A stretch of DNA of 64,000 nucleotides from Balneola sp. (GTDB taxonomy: Bacteria; Bacteroidota; Rhodothermia; Balneolales; Balneolaceae), in assembly GCA_002694685.1 (NCBI GenBank), contig NZMW01000013.1:1-64000 (forward strand), given 5' to 3'. A program made the position numbers and the translations under genes. Shown here piece by piece: positions 53,286 through 62,188 of this stretch (the stretch's first letter is position 1; each line of letters begins with the position of its first letter). The notes under the pieces are model-generated. The model was not told the DNA's origin. It saw only the letters and a list, made by a program, of their open reading frames with translations, and did no database searches.

Positions 53286-54374
53286 TTAAATACCTAACTC
53301 GGCCAGCCCTTTACCGCTGAGTCGTTCAGTAAGTACTTTGTTAGCTTTCGGGAAAGGATATTTTTCCAATTCTTCTCTTTCTACCCATCTAATTTCCTGG
53401 CTTGACTTGGGTTGAGGCGTTCCAGAAACGAGTTTACACATCCAGGCATGTAAGGTGATTGAGAAGTGAGAGTAGGTATGTTTTAAACTCATTAGTTCCT
53501 TAAAGGCCTTTACTTCAACCCCGAGCTCTTCTTTAAGTTCACGTTCAACGGTTTTATGTATTTCTTCGCCCTCTTCTTGCTTACCTCCGGGAAATTCCCA
53601 AAGTCCGCCTAACATTGCATTTTCAGGGCGCAGAGCTATCAATAGTTTCCCATCTTCACCTTCAATAATGCCCACTCCAATGGTATGGTGTGGCTTTTTC
53701 TTAGCGGGAGATTTATAGGGTATGGTATCAGTTTTGGCCATTTTGGTAGCTACACAACCGGACTGTACAGGACATTCCATGCAATCAGGATTAGAAGGCT
53801 TACAGACTATAGAACCTAATTCCATCATCCCCTGATTAAAAGAGGCAGGGTTTTCTTTATCAATAAGTTCATCTGCAAAATCCTGAACTCTATTTTTTGT
53901 CTTAGAACTCCGGACATCATCTTCAATTCCAAAATAGCGTGTCAAAACCCGAATCACATTCCCATCTACAACAGCGTTGGGTTTGTTGAAGGCAATACTA
54001 GTCACAGCTGCTGCTGTGTAGGGACCAATGCCTTTGAGTTTTATGATTTCATCATAAGTCTCAGGGAGCTTGCCGTTATATTCCTCAACTACGGTTTTTG
54101 CGGCTGAGTGAAGATTACGTGCCCGGCTGTAGTAACCTAATCCTTCCCAGGCTTTTAAAACCTTTTGCTGTTCTGCTTCAGCCAGATCAAAAACGGTAGG
54201 GAAAAGGGAAATAAAGTTTTTAAAGTAGGGAGTGGCTTGCTCAACCCGGGTTTGCTGTAGCATGATTTCGGAAACCCAGATTTTATAAGGGTCGGCTTCA
54301 CCCCGCCATGGCATTTGTCGTTTATGATCTTCGTACCAATTTAGCAGGTGATGGGAAAAATCTTGGTTCTGCAA
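53286..54374 (-). CDS. mutY: Adenine DNA glycosylase MutY
   Basis: A 362-residue glycosylase removing A mispaired with 8-oxoG. Visible parts are WVSEIMLQQTRVEQA (catalytic Glu), helix-hairpin-helix LKGIGPYTAAAV, the catalytic Asp in NAVVDGNVIRVL, the 4Fe-4S cluster with Cys spacing 6-2-5 (CKPSNPDCMECPVQSGC), and the C-terminal NUDIX-like 8-oxoG recognition domain (about 232-355; GGLWEFPGGKQEEGE). The start at 54374 is a TTG in line with the family N terminus, with no better ATG. It is 24 bases downstream of the exported propeller gene and shares its strand; stops abut with the methyltransferase gene. Confidence 0.95.
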   Translation of the reverse strand: MQNQDFSHHLLNWYEDHKRQMPWRGEADPYKIWVSEIMLQQTRVEQATPYFKNFISLFPTVFDLAEAEQQKVLKAWEGLGYYSRARNLHSAAKTVVEEYNGKLPETYDEIIKLKGIGPYTAAAVTSIAFNKPNAVVDGNVIRVLTRYFGIEDDVRSSKTKNRVQDFADELIDKENPASFNQGMMELGSIVCKPSNPDCMECPVQSGCVATKMAKTDTIPYKSPAKKKPHHTIGVGIIEGEDGKLLIALRPENAMLGGLWEFPGGKQEEGEEIHKTVERELKEELGVEVKAFKELMSLKHTYSHFSITLHAWMCKLVSGTPQPKSSQEIRWVEREELEKYPFPKANKVLTERLSGKGLAELGI

Positions 54375-54398
54375 GGATATTGAATTCTTTCTGATTAA

Positions 54399-55940
54399 CT
54401 ATTCATCGCCACTATCACGGGAGATATCTAACACGTTCAGCGTTACATCAATGGAAGATGCCGCGCCGAGTCGGTCAGTAGCGATCACTTTAAACGTTGT
54501 TTCTCCAACTTGTCGTTCAGTCGGTGTCCATTTGAATTCACCTGTTTTCTCGTTAATTGAAGCCCCATCTGGCATGTCTACTCCAATATATCGAATGATG
54601 GGGTTTTGCGGATTTTCAGGGTCACTGGCATTGAACTGGAGCACATATTCCTCGTTCATAGCTATAGAAGTTGTGCGGATTGGGCTGAAGCGGGGAGGAG
54701 CATTAAAAGAACGCACATCCACAACAAATCGAGTACTGTCAGACTGCCCTTCAGAATTTGTTGCCACAATATTAAACCAGTAGTTCCCCATTTGATTTAC
54801 CGTTGGTTGCCAGAAAAAACCTTGTTTCCGGATTTTGGCATTATTGGCATTTGATCGATAGGAGAACTCAACTTGCCCCGCAGGATAGTTGCCTTCAAGT
54901 TCAAGCGGTAAAATAAGAGGGTTAGGGTAGGTTACAATTTTATTGGGAATGGCTTTTAGCAGGAAACTGCCGGATGCTGATGTTGGAGCAGATGACACTT
55001 CAGACCTGAGTTCAACTTTAGAAATATTGTCATTTTCTGAGATCCAGAGCTGACCGGTGTTATTGGCAATAAAGTTGCCGGCATTACCATCATTTTTCCA
55101 AAGTTCAAGAAGTCCTGTTTGATCTGTTGCCCAAACTTTACCGGACTCAGTTCGAACAAAAATACGATTATTCCAACTTGATACATGAGCGACAGGCTCG
55201 TTGGTTACCCCAATTCGATTGCCAATGCCAGCAGAACGGATTTCAAAAATCTCGCCATTTTGAGTACTGCCCCAAAGCTGTTCTTGATCGATAAATATGT
55301 TTTTGAGTGATCGGCGAAGGCTAATATTTTCTGAAACTTCAAGAGTAGAATCAACCTGATTAACTACTAAAAGGGAAGGGGCGTCAGTAAGTACAAAAAG
55401 CTGGTTGTTGATATTGGAGGAACGGGCATCGATAACAGAAGCTCCACCTAAGGCTTCTGAAAGCACCATTTTTGGATTTGTGTCAACCGACTCAGGAGAG
55501 GTTAACGAAACCATTCCAAGCCCTTCTTTTCCAAGTGCAATAAATAGACTGTTATTAAGTCGGGCAGCGGCTCGAGGCTGGGCAGGCAGGATAGTAGAAG
55601 AATAAACTCCTAACACAGAAGTAGGCTCGAGTACGGTGAGCCGTCGTGATTCACCAAATAAGTAAGCAAATCGGATGTCAGCCATAATTTTGTTGCCCCT
55701 GCGCTGCATTCCTGAAGAAGTGTATAACCACTGAAGCGTGTCAGGATAAGCGCGAAAGACAGCCATACCTTCCGTCTCAGATAAAACATATAAATGCGTT
55801 GGTGAACCTTCTAGAGCTGATATGTTTGGGATTTCCATAAGCTGGCTATAATCCTGAGCCAGACTTTGTTGTGCAAAAGCAGAAACTCCTGCGGTAAACA
55901 GAAAGAGAGCGGAGATAATTAAAGTCGAAATAAATTTCAT
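54399..55940 (-). CDS. Exported protein with propeller-like and cadherin-like domains
   Basis: A 513-residue exported protein (signal peptide about 1-23, ending SAFAQ). Residues about 40-300 hold short blade-like repeats (ISALEGSPTHLYVLSE, NNSLFIALGKEGLGM, NNQLFVLTDAPSLLVV, NRIFVRTESGKVWATDQTG), consistent with a beta propeller. From about 325 on there are two Ig/cadherin-like repeats: FFWQPTVNQMGNYWFNIVAT and FKWTPTERQVGETTFKVIA, the W-x-P-T...G pattern being typical of putative Ig (He_PIG or cadherin-type) domains. The protein ends in VLDISRDSGDE with no sorting domain. It lies in one run with the epimerase (4 bases upstream) and mutY. Function unknown. Confidence 0.72.
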   Translation of the reverse strand: MKFISTLIISALFLFTAGVSAFAQQSLAQDYSQLMEIPNISALEGSPTHLYVLSETEGMAVFRAYPDTLQWLYTSSGMQRRGNKIMADIRFAYLFGESRRLTVLEPTSVLGVYSSTILPAQPRAAARLNNSLFIALGKEGLGMVSLTSPESVDTNPKMVLSEALGGASVIDARSSNINNQLFVLTDAPSLLVVNQVDSTLEVSENISLRRSLKNIFIDQEQLWGSTQNGEIFEIRSAGIGNRIGVTNEPVAHVSSWNNRIFVRTESGKVWATDQTGLLELWKNDGNAGNFIANNTGQLWISENDNISKVELRSEVSSAPTSASGSFLLKAIPNKIVTYPNPLILPLELEGNYPAGQVEFSYRSNANNAKIRKQGFFWQPTVNQMGNYWFNIVATNSEGQSDSTRFVVDVRSFNAPPRFSPIRTTSIAMNEEYVLQFNASDPENPQNPIIRYIGVDMPDGASINEKTGEFKWTPTERQVGETTFKVIATDRLGAASSIDVTLNVLDISRDSGDE

Positions 55941-55944
55941 ATCA

Positions 55945-56919
55945 CTATAGCCAGTTGTGCATTTTATACCAATGAATGGTTCTTGAAATTCCTTCAGCTA
56001 AAGAAACTTCGGGAGTATAACCTAATTCTTTTTGAGCTTTTTCTGTGGAGCAAGTCCACTCTAAAATAAGCTCATTGGCTTTTTCCTTATTAACAACGGG
56101 ATACTTACCTAATAATGATGCAACGTTTTCTATCACAGCGGCGGCTTTTTTAACCAACTTAGGTTTAATCTTAATGGCCAGCGCTTTTTTGCCCATTACC
56201 TTTGAGGTAATACCACGAATCTCGTTCCAGGAATGGGTTCCTTCACCTGAAATAAAGTAGGTATGTACTCCTGAATCTGATTTCTGTGCTGCTTTCAGAA
56301 TTCCATTAACCAAATCACCTACATACACCATCGACAAGCGAGGATTGTTCCCGTCTCCCACAATAGGGCAGATACCTTTTGAGAAAGATTTGAAAAAAGA
56401 ATAGATCTGATCTTCCCGAGGTCCATAAACGGCCGGAGGGCGGACAATTTTTATACTATCGGTTTTTTGAGAGGCTTTATGGATTTTTACTTCCATTTCC
56501 TTTTTGGATTCTCCATACATACTCACCGGATTCATAGGTTCGGTTTCTGTTTTAGGTGAGCCATTGCTAGGTCCCGCTGCTGCCAGTGAAGATAGAATTA
56601 CCATATTCTTTACGCCTTTCTTTTGGGCAAGCCGCACGATGTTTTCTGTTGCATCAACATTTGCGTGCGTGAACTCCTTTTTCGTGGGAGCTTTGACGAT
56701 AGCCGCAATGTGAAAGACAACATCAGCACCTTCAAGCCCTTCGCTCAAAGCCTGAAGATCTTGAAGATCACCGCTAATTTTTTTGAAATCATATCCCGAG
56801 AGCCATTTCTCTTGAGAACGTACAAGACAGCGGACTTCTGAGTACTCTTTTGATTTAAGAAGAGCTTCCACTAAATGACTTCCAATAAAACCTGTTCCTC
56901 CGGTTACAAAGGCTTTCAT
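55945..56919 (-). CDS. NAD-dependent epimerase/dehydratase-like reductase
   Basis: A 324-residue extended SDR. Motifs: TGGTGFIG at residues about 7-14, GDLQDLQALSEGLEGADVVFHIAA with Asp at the adenine-binding loop, LSSLAAAGPS, and the catalytic YGESKKEMEV (YxxxK). The C-terminal half (YFISGEGTHSWNEI, YTPEVSLAEGI) matches the 3-beta-HSD-like subgroup to which proven or proposed bacterial 3-ketosphinganine reductases (Caulobacter CerR and Bacteroides BT_0972) belong, so reduction of a sphingoid keto group is plausible; a sugar epimerase is the alternative. ATG 56919 is used rather than an upstream start at 56997. It is divergent from two glycosyltransferase genes, 103 bases apart, next to a serine palmitoyltransferase-like gene. 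Confidence 0.85.
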   Translation of the reverse strand: MKAFVTGGTGFIGSHLVEALLKSKEYSEVRCLVRSQEKWLSGYDFKKISGDLQDLQALSEGLEGADVVFHIAAIVKAPTKKEFTHANVDATENIVRLAQKKGVKNMVILSSLAAAGPSNGSPKTETEPMNPVSMYGESKKEMEVKIHKASQKTDSIKIVRPPAVYGPREDQIYSFFKSFSKGICPIVGDGNNPRLSMVYVGDLVNGILKAAQKSDSGVHTYFISGEGTHSWNEIRGITSKVMGKKALAIKIKPKLVKKAAAVIENVASLLGKYPVVNKEKANELILEWTCSTEKAQKELGYTPEVSLAEGISRTIHWYKMHNWL

Positions 56920-57022
56920 TAATTTCCTTATATTTGAAGATTGTTTAGAATAAAAAAGAGAATTATTAAGCATCCCTGCAGAGTAAGTAAGATACAAATC
57001 TACCCTCTGCTTTTAAATTTTT

Positions 57023-58183
57023 ATGAAGGAATTAAGAGTCGCCCTTTTTACTGGTAACTACAACCACATCAGAGACGGTGTTTCATTAACGCTGAATCGG
57101 TTGGTGAAATTTTTAGAAAGTCAGGGAATTCCTGTATTGGTTTTTGCGCCAACAGTGGATAAGCCTGCTCTTGAGCATAATGGGCGCATGGTTTCGGTAC
57201 CATCTATCCGGATGCCGGTCTCGGGAAGGGGAGAGTATCGGGTTGCATCAGGATTTTCAGTAAAAGCTGAGAAAGAATTGAAAGATTTCAACCCGACCCT
57301 CATTCATATTGCTACTCCTGATGCGGCCGGCTACAAAGCACTGAAGTGGGCTAAGAAAAATCGTGTTCAGGTAGTTTCATCTTATCATACTCATTTCACC
57401 AGTTATTTTAAATATTATGGACTTACTCCCATCGAGTTTCTCGCCTGGCGCTATCTGAGCTGGTTTTATAATTCTACAACCCATGTATACGTGCCTTCTC
57501 AATCAATGATTGACGAATTGGTGACACATGGGTTTGAAAAGGGGATGAAGATTTGGGCTCGTGGAGTTAACACAAAATTATTTTCTCCCCAAAAACGAGA
57601 TATGGAGTGGAGAAGGAAAGCCGGGTTCAAGGATGACGATATCGTTGTGACTTTTGTGTCGCGTCTTGTGTGGGAAAAAGAATTAGATACCTACCGTCAT
57701 AGTGTGCAGCAAGTGGCTTCAAAGAACCCCAAGGTCAAAGCGCTGGTGGTAGGTGATGGTCCTGCTAAAAGTGAATTACAGGAACATATGCCCGAAGCGC
57801 ACTATACCGGTTTTTTAGAAGGCGAAGATTTAGCAAGAGCGTATGCAAGCAGCGATGTGTTCTTGTTTCCATCTCACACTGAAACTTTTGGGAATGTAAC
57901 TCTCGAAGCAATGAGCAGTGGGTTGCCTTGTCTGGTAGCTGATGCTACAGGGAGTAAGTCATTGGTGGATCATGATGAAAACGGTGGGCTTGCAGAACCT
58001 GAAAACAAAGCTGATTTTGCGAAAAAATTATCCATCATTGTTTCTGACAAAGAACTTCGAGACAAAATGAAAAAGGTGTCCCGGGAAAAGGCATTACTTT
58101 ATGATTGGGATGAAATTAATGGACAGTTGCTAGATAATTATAAGGAAGCGTTGGAACTTCCTATCCCAGAAGAAGACATTTAA
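57023..58183 (+). CDS. GT4-family glycosyltransferase 1
   Basis: A 386-residue GT-B fold glycosyltransferase of family 4. The N-terminal domain has the substrate-site NYNHIRDGVSLTLNRLVKFL; the C-terminal domain the nucleotide-sugar site FVSRLVWEKELDTY, VVGDGPAKSEL, and the E-x7-E motif ETFGNVTLE. The text resembles the MgtA/SqdX-like group that moves sugars (mannose, glucose, sulfoquinovose) onto lipid acceptors such as diacylglycerol. It is 14 bases ahead of a second GT4 gene and part of a run leading to the serine palmitoyltransferase-like gene. Acceptor and donor are not settled by sequence. Confidence 0.88.
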   Translation: MKELRVALFTGNYNHIRDGVSLTLNRLVKFLESQGIPVLVFAPTVDKPALEHNGRMVSVPSIRMPVSGRGEYRVASGFSVKAEKELKDFNPTLIHIATPDAAGYKALKWAKKNRVQVVSSYHTHFTSYFKYYGLTPIEFLAWRYLSWFYNSTTHVYVPSQSMIDELVTHGFEKGMKIWARGVNTKLFSPQKRDMEWRRKAGFKDDDIVVTFVSRLVWEKELDTYRHSVQQVASKNPKVKALVVGDGPAKSELQEHMPEAHYTGFLEGEDLARAYASSDVFLFPSHTETFGNVTLEAMSSGLPCLVADATGSKSLVDHDENGGLAEPENKADFAKKLSIIVSDKELRDKMKKVSREKALLYDWDEINGQLLDNYKEALELPIPEEDI

Positions 58184-58197
58184 AAATAACCGATTCC

Positions 58198-59370
58198 ATG
58201 AAGATCATTGATGTAGCGGAATTTTATACGGATCAGGGCGGCGGAGTAAAAACGTATATCAACCAGAAACTAAAAGCGGGTGAAAAGCACGGCCACGAAA
58301 TAGTGATAGTAGCACCCGGTGAAGACTGGGGAGAAGAAGAAAGATATGGCGGCAGGGTCATTTGGGTGAAAGGACCCCGCCTTCCGGTTGACTGGCGCTA
58401 CTACGTGTTATGGCGCGAAAAAGCCGTTCACGAAATTTTGGATCGGGAAAAACCTGATGTTGTAGAGGGTTCTTCTCCTTGGACCGGCGGCTGGTTTGCG
58501 GGGCGTTGGAAAGGTGATGCGGTTAAAACTTTTATTTTTCATCAAGATCCGGTGGCGGCATATCCGCATACTCTTTTAGGAAATATGCTGGGCTTCGATA
58601 AGGTGGACAAACTCTTTGGCTTTTACTGGAAGTATCTTCAACGCCTAAGTAATAATTTTGATGCTACTATTGTTAGTGGGGAATGGCTTGCGGAACGCAT
58701 AGATAGCTTTGGGGTTAACAATCCGGTTCCGGTGCCTTTCGGTATTGATAAAGATTTCTTTTCACCATCCCGGCGAGATTTACAGCTGAGAGCTAAGCTT
58801 TTAGCTCAATTTGATCTGCCAGAATCAGCAAACCTGATGATTGCAATCAGCCGACATCATCCCGAAAAAAGAATGGGAACACTGATTGATGGATTTCGAG
58901 CAGCTGCTGAGAAAAAGCCGATGGGGTTGATTGTTTTTGGGGATGGACCCATCCGGAAATATGTAGACTATAAAGCCAATAAATCGGATTATGTGAAGCT
59001 AATGGGGTTTACAGAAAACCGGGATGAGCTGGCCAATATTCTGGCGTCTTGTGATTATTTTGTTCACGGCTCTTCTGCAGAAACCTATGGAATTGTGGTT
59101 GCGGAGGCTGTTTGCAGCGGACTACCCGTTGTGGTGCCTGCTAGAGGAGGAGCCGCAGATATCGCCAATAAGGACATTGCCGAAACTTATCAGTCTGGAA
59201 ATGCGTCTGCCTTAAAAGGGGCATTGCTCAATATCATTCAAAAAGATAGAAATGAGATGGTAAAAGCTTGCCAAAAAACAGCTGAAGAAGGAATTGGAAC
59301 GATGGCAGACCATTTTGAGCTTCTATTTGAGAAGTACCAAGAGTTGGTTCAGCAGAAGAAGGATCAGTAA
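58198..59370 (+). CDS. GT4-family glycosyltransferase 2
   Basis: A 390-residue GT-B glycosyltransferase of family 4, distinct from its neighbour: N-terminal DQGGGVKTYINQKLKAG, then IAISRHHPEKRMGTLIDG, FGDGPIRKYVDYKA and the E-x7-E type motif ETYGIVVAEAVCSG. The Gly-rich acceptor loop and the ETYG segment recall alpha-glycosyltransferases that act on lipid or lipid-linked sugars. It starts 14 bases after GT 1, so both are cotranslated from one transcript, and it is 211 bases ahead of the serine palmitoyltransferase-like gene. A two-sugar headgroup on one lipid is a natural reading, as inference. Confidence 0.88.
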   Translation: MKIIDVAEFYTDQGGGVKTYINQKLKAGEKHGHEIVIVAPGEDWGEEERYGGRVIWVKGPRLPVDWRYYVLWREKAVHEILDREKPDVVEGSSPWTGGWFAGRWKGDAVKTFIFHQDPVAAYPHTLLGNMLGFDKVDKLFGFYWKYLQRLSNNFDATIVSGEWLAERIDSFGVNNPVPVPFGIDKDFFSPSRRDLQLRAKLLAQFDLPESANLMIAISRHHPEKRMGTLIDGFRAAAEKKPMGLIVFGDGPIRKYVDYKANKSDYVKLMGFTENRDELANILASCDYFVHGSSAETYGIVVAEAVCSGLPVVVPARGGAADIANKDIAETYQSGNASALKGALLNIIQKDRNEMVKACQKTAEEGIGTMADHFELLFEKYQELVQQKKDQ

Positions 59371-59581
59371 AGAGCCTAAGAATCAATTATCGAAATTTCG
59401 GTTTACTTAGTTAAATGAATATAGAATTCAGTAGCAGACCGATAATTTTCTTATCTTCAGCACGAAATTAAAACGACTTACAGCAGCCGGTACTTAATAG
59501 TGAGTTAGCAAAAATTTGATAGAAATTTAATACTGGCTATATTTCGCTGTTTATTTAGAATCTTTGTTAAGGAATTACCGA

Positions 59582-60817
59582 ATGGCCGATCAAAAACCCA
59601 GCGCCACCAATTCAGATATTTTTTCAAAAGCTTTCAATTTTAAGAAAGCCGATGAGGTTAAAGCAATGGGGCTGTACCCGTATTTTAAACCCCTTGAAGC
59701 AACCGATGGTACTATCGTCGAAATAGAGGGTAGAAAAGTGATTATGGCCGGATCCAATAATTACCTGGGTCTTACTAATGACCAACGCACTATAAAAGCC
59801 GCACAAGAAGCTCTCACTAAATATGGAACCGGATGCACCGGATCTCGATATTTAAACGGAACATTAGATAGTCATCTGGAACTTGAGGAGAAGCTTGCCG
59901 AATTCATGGGCAAAGAGTCCTGTGTTCTATTTAGTACCGGTTATCAAACCAATGAAGGGGCTATTCAGACCATTGCTGATCGAAACGACATTATTTTTTC
60001 TGATAAAGACAATCATGCTTGTATTGTAGTCGGTACGCTAGTTTCGAACGCAAAGACGATGCGTTATAAGCATAACGACATGGATCAGCTTAGAAAATTA
60101 TTAGAACGCGCAGATCCTGATGCTGGTAAGATTATTGTTACTGACGGAGTATTCTCCATGTCAGGAACCCTAGCTAATGTGCCGGATTTAGTTAAGCTGG
60201 CAAAAGAATTTGACGCGCGCCTTTATTTAGATGATGCACATGCCATTGGAGTAGTTGGAGATGGCGGACGAGGCTCAGCCTCTGTATTTGGTTTGACGGA
60301 TGAAGTTGATTTGATTAGTGGTACTTTTTCTAAATCATTTGCTTCACTTGGTGGCTTCCTGGTTGGTGACCGACCTGTTATAGAATATATAAGGCATAAA
60401 TCTCCTGCACATATTTTCAGTGCTTCTATGCCTCCTGCAAATGTCGCAACGGTACTTAAGGCTCTTGAAATACTTCAGGAAGAACCGTGGAGACTAGAAC
60501 GGCTTGAAGTGATTTCCAACTACATGCGCAAAGGTTTACGCGATCTCGGTTTCAATGTATGGAGTAGCCAAAGCCCAATTATTCCTGTTGTGATTGGTGA
60601 TATGATGAAATGCTTTGAGTTCTGGAAAGATCTTTTTGAGGCTGGGGTTTATACCAATGCCGTTATCCCTCCTGCGGTACCTCAAGGTCAGTCGCTTTTA
60701 CGAACAAGCTATATGGCCAGCCATACTGATGATCATTTAGACCAGATTCTGGAGGCATTCCGCAAAGTTGGATTAAAGCATGGAGTGATCGATCAGAACG
60801 GACATTCCGCCGAATAA
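59582..60817 (+). CDS. Serine palmitoyltransferase-like alpha-oxoamine synthase
   Basis: A 411-residue PLP enzyme of the alpha-oxoamine synthase family. Features: GSNNYLGLTND, YGTGCTGSRYLNGT, SGTFSKSFASLGGF with the PLP Lys251, and the PAHIFSASMPPANVAT segment. The text is closest to bacterial serine palmitoyltransferase, which joins serine and a fatty acyl thioester to give 3-ketosphinganine; 2-amino-3-ketobutyrate CoA ligase and BioF are related alternatives. The N-terminal extension and neighbours (glycosyltransferases, GNAT-fold protein, reductase-like gene) favour the sphingolipid role. ATG 59582 has AAGGAA upstream and is chosen over a TTG at 59564. Confidence 0.85.
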   Translation: MADQKPSATNSDIFSKAFNFKKADEVKAMGLYPYFKPLEATDGTIVEIEGRKVIMAGSNNYLGLTNDQRTIKAAQEALTKYGTGCTGSRYLNGTLDSHLELEEKLAEFMGKESCVLFSTGYQTNEGAIQTIADRNDIIFSDKDNHACIVVGTLVSNAKTMRYKHNDMDQLRKLLERADPDAGKIIVTDGVFSMSGTLANVPDLVKLAKEFDARLYLDDAHAIGVVGDGGRGSASVFGLTDEVDLISGTFSKSFASLGGFLVGDRPVIEYIRHKSPAHIFSASMPPANVATVLKALEILQEEPWRLERLEVISNYMRKGLRDLGFNVWSSQSPIIPVVIGDMMKCFEFWKDLFEAGVYTNAVIPPAVPQGQSLLRTSYMASHTDDHLDQILEAFRKVGLKHGVIDQNGHSAE

Positions 60818-60840
60818 TTTAATAATCTTACCAAGGCCGC

Positions 60841-61965
60841 ATGAAAAGTTCTGGGGTAACATTCGTTTCAACCAAAGAAGAGAAGAAACGATTTACGAAT
60901 TTCATATATCCGTTTTATGAGGGTCAGGAACACTGGGTTCCGCCACTTCGAATGGATCAGAAAAAGCTGATCGATACCGATAAAAACCCATTCTTCGAAA
61001 ATGCCGAAATGGCTCTTTTTATAGCTGAGAAAGATGGCAAAGACGTAGGCCGAATTGCAGCTATTATAGATCACCGGTTTAATAAATATCATGCTACAAA
61101 GACCGGTCACTTTGGTTTTTTTGAGTGTATTGATGATCAGCATACAGCCGACCTTTTATTTAGAGTGGCTTCCGACTGGCTTCGCGATAGAGGAATGAAC
61201 AAGGTCGTTGGTCCGGCCAGCCCGAGTATGATGGATACCATCGGTGTACTTATTGAAGGCTTTGACAAAGACCCGTATATCTTGATGCCATACAATTTTC
61301 CCTATTATGATGAGCTGATTAAAAATGCCGGCTTTTCTAAAGAGATGGATATGTATGCATATATCGTAGATACAGAAACAGTAGCGGTTGACCGTATGAG
61401 CCGGGCAATGGATATTGTTAAGAGAAGGCTTCCTGATATTGAAATCAGGCCTGTGAATCTGCGAAAAATGAATTCCGAAATTAAGATTATCAGGGAAATC
61501 TTTAATCAAGCCTGGAAAGAAAATTGGGGATTTATACCCCTTACAGAAGCTGAATTTCAGGCTGCCGGCAAAGATCTTAAAATGATTATTGATACCGATT
61601 ATGCCCATATTGCAGAGATCAAGGGCGAACCCGTGGCATTTTCTATTGGTCTCCCTAATATTAACGAGATCATTAAAGATATGAATGGAAAGCTCTTTCC
61701 ATTTGGAATTTTTAAACTACTCTGGAAGAAAAGAAAAGTTTCGGGACTGCGAACAGCGCTTATGGGAGTTTTACCGGAATGGCAGGGCAAAGGTATCGAT
61801 GCCTTACTTCACCAGCGCTCTATCCAAAATGGACTAGAAAGTGAAGGCAAGACTGTTTCTGAGCTAAGCTGGATTTTAGAATCCAACCCTGAAATGATTC
61901 GCGTAGCTGAGCGTATTGGCGGTGAGCTGGATAAATCTTATAGAATGTATTCTAAAGAGTTGTAA
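60841..61965 (+). CDS. Long GNAT-fold protein, possible ceramide-synthase-like acyltransferase
   Basis: A 374-residue protein of a GNAT-superfamily group that is longer than ordinary acetyltransferases. Segments seen are NPFFENAEMALFIAEKDGKDVGRIAAI (the GNAT fold strand-helix), FGFFECIDD, GPASPSMMDTIGVLIEGFD, MPYNFPYYDELIKNAGF and, in the second half, GVLPEWQGKGIDALLH with the acyl-CoA loop QGKG. The layout is that of two GNAT-like halves. Proteins of this group lie next to serine palmitoyltransferase genes in several Gram-negative groups, and the Caulobacter bacterial ceramide synthase is of GNAT type, so N-acylation of a sphingoid base is plausible but unproven here. It begins 24 bases after the palmitoyltransferase gene. 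Confidence 0.8.
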   Translation: MKSSGVTFVSTKEEKKRFTNFIYPFYEGQEHWVPPLRMDQKKLIDTDKNPFFENAEMALFIAEKDGKDVGRIAAIIDHRFNKYHATKTGHFGFFECIDDQHTADLLFRVASDWLRDRGMNKVVGPASPSMMDTIGVLIEGFDKDPYILMPYNFPYYDELIKNAGFSKEMDMYAYIVDTETVAVDRMSRAMDIVKRRLPDIEIRPVNLRKMNSEIKIIREIFNQAWKENWGFIPLTEAEFQAAGKDLKMIIDTDYAHIAEIKGEPVAFSIGLPNINEIIKDMNGKLFPFGIFKLLWKKRKVSGLRTALMGVLPEWQGKGIDALLHQRSIQNGLESEGKTVSELSWILESNPEMIRVAERIGGELDKSYRMYSKEL

Positions 61966-62188
61966 AAAACTGACAGGTTTATCCTTGTTCCGCCTGTGCT
62001 GCTACGGAACTTCTTTTTCAAAAATGGTGATACTCCCCAAAGTTTAACGCCCTCTTCATACTATCTACACTCAATTTTCCTTATCTTAATAGTGTAAAAG
62101 TAAAATTTTGTTTGTCCCGAACGCTCTGCGTTTTTCTGTCATTTAGGGACACGTAATTCTCAATTTTAAAAAAGATATTCGTAGAAGA

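Noticed and set aside
62113-62151. TGTCCC...GGGACA inverted repeat ahead of fumC
   Set aside because: Six-base arms over a 27-base loop are within chance expectation; no T run follows.
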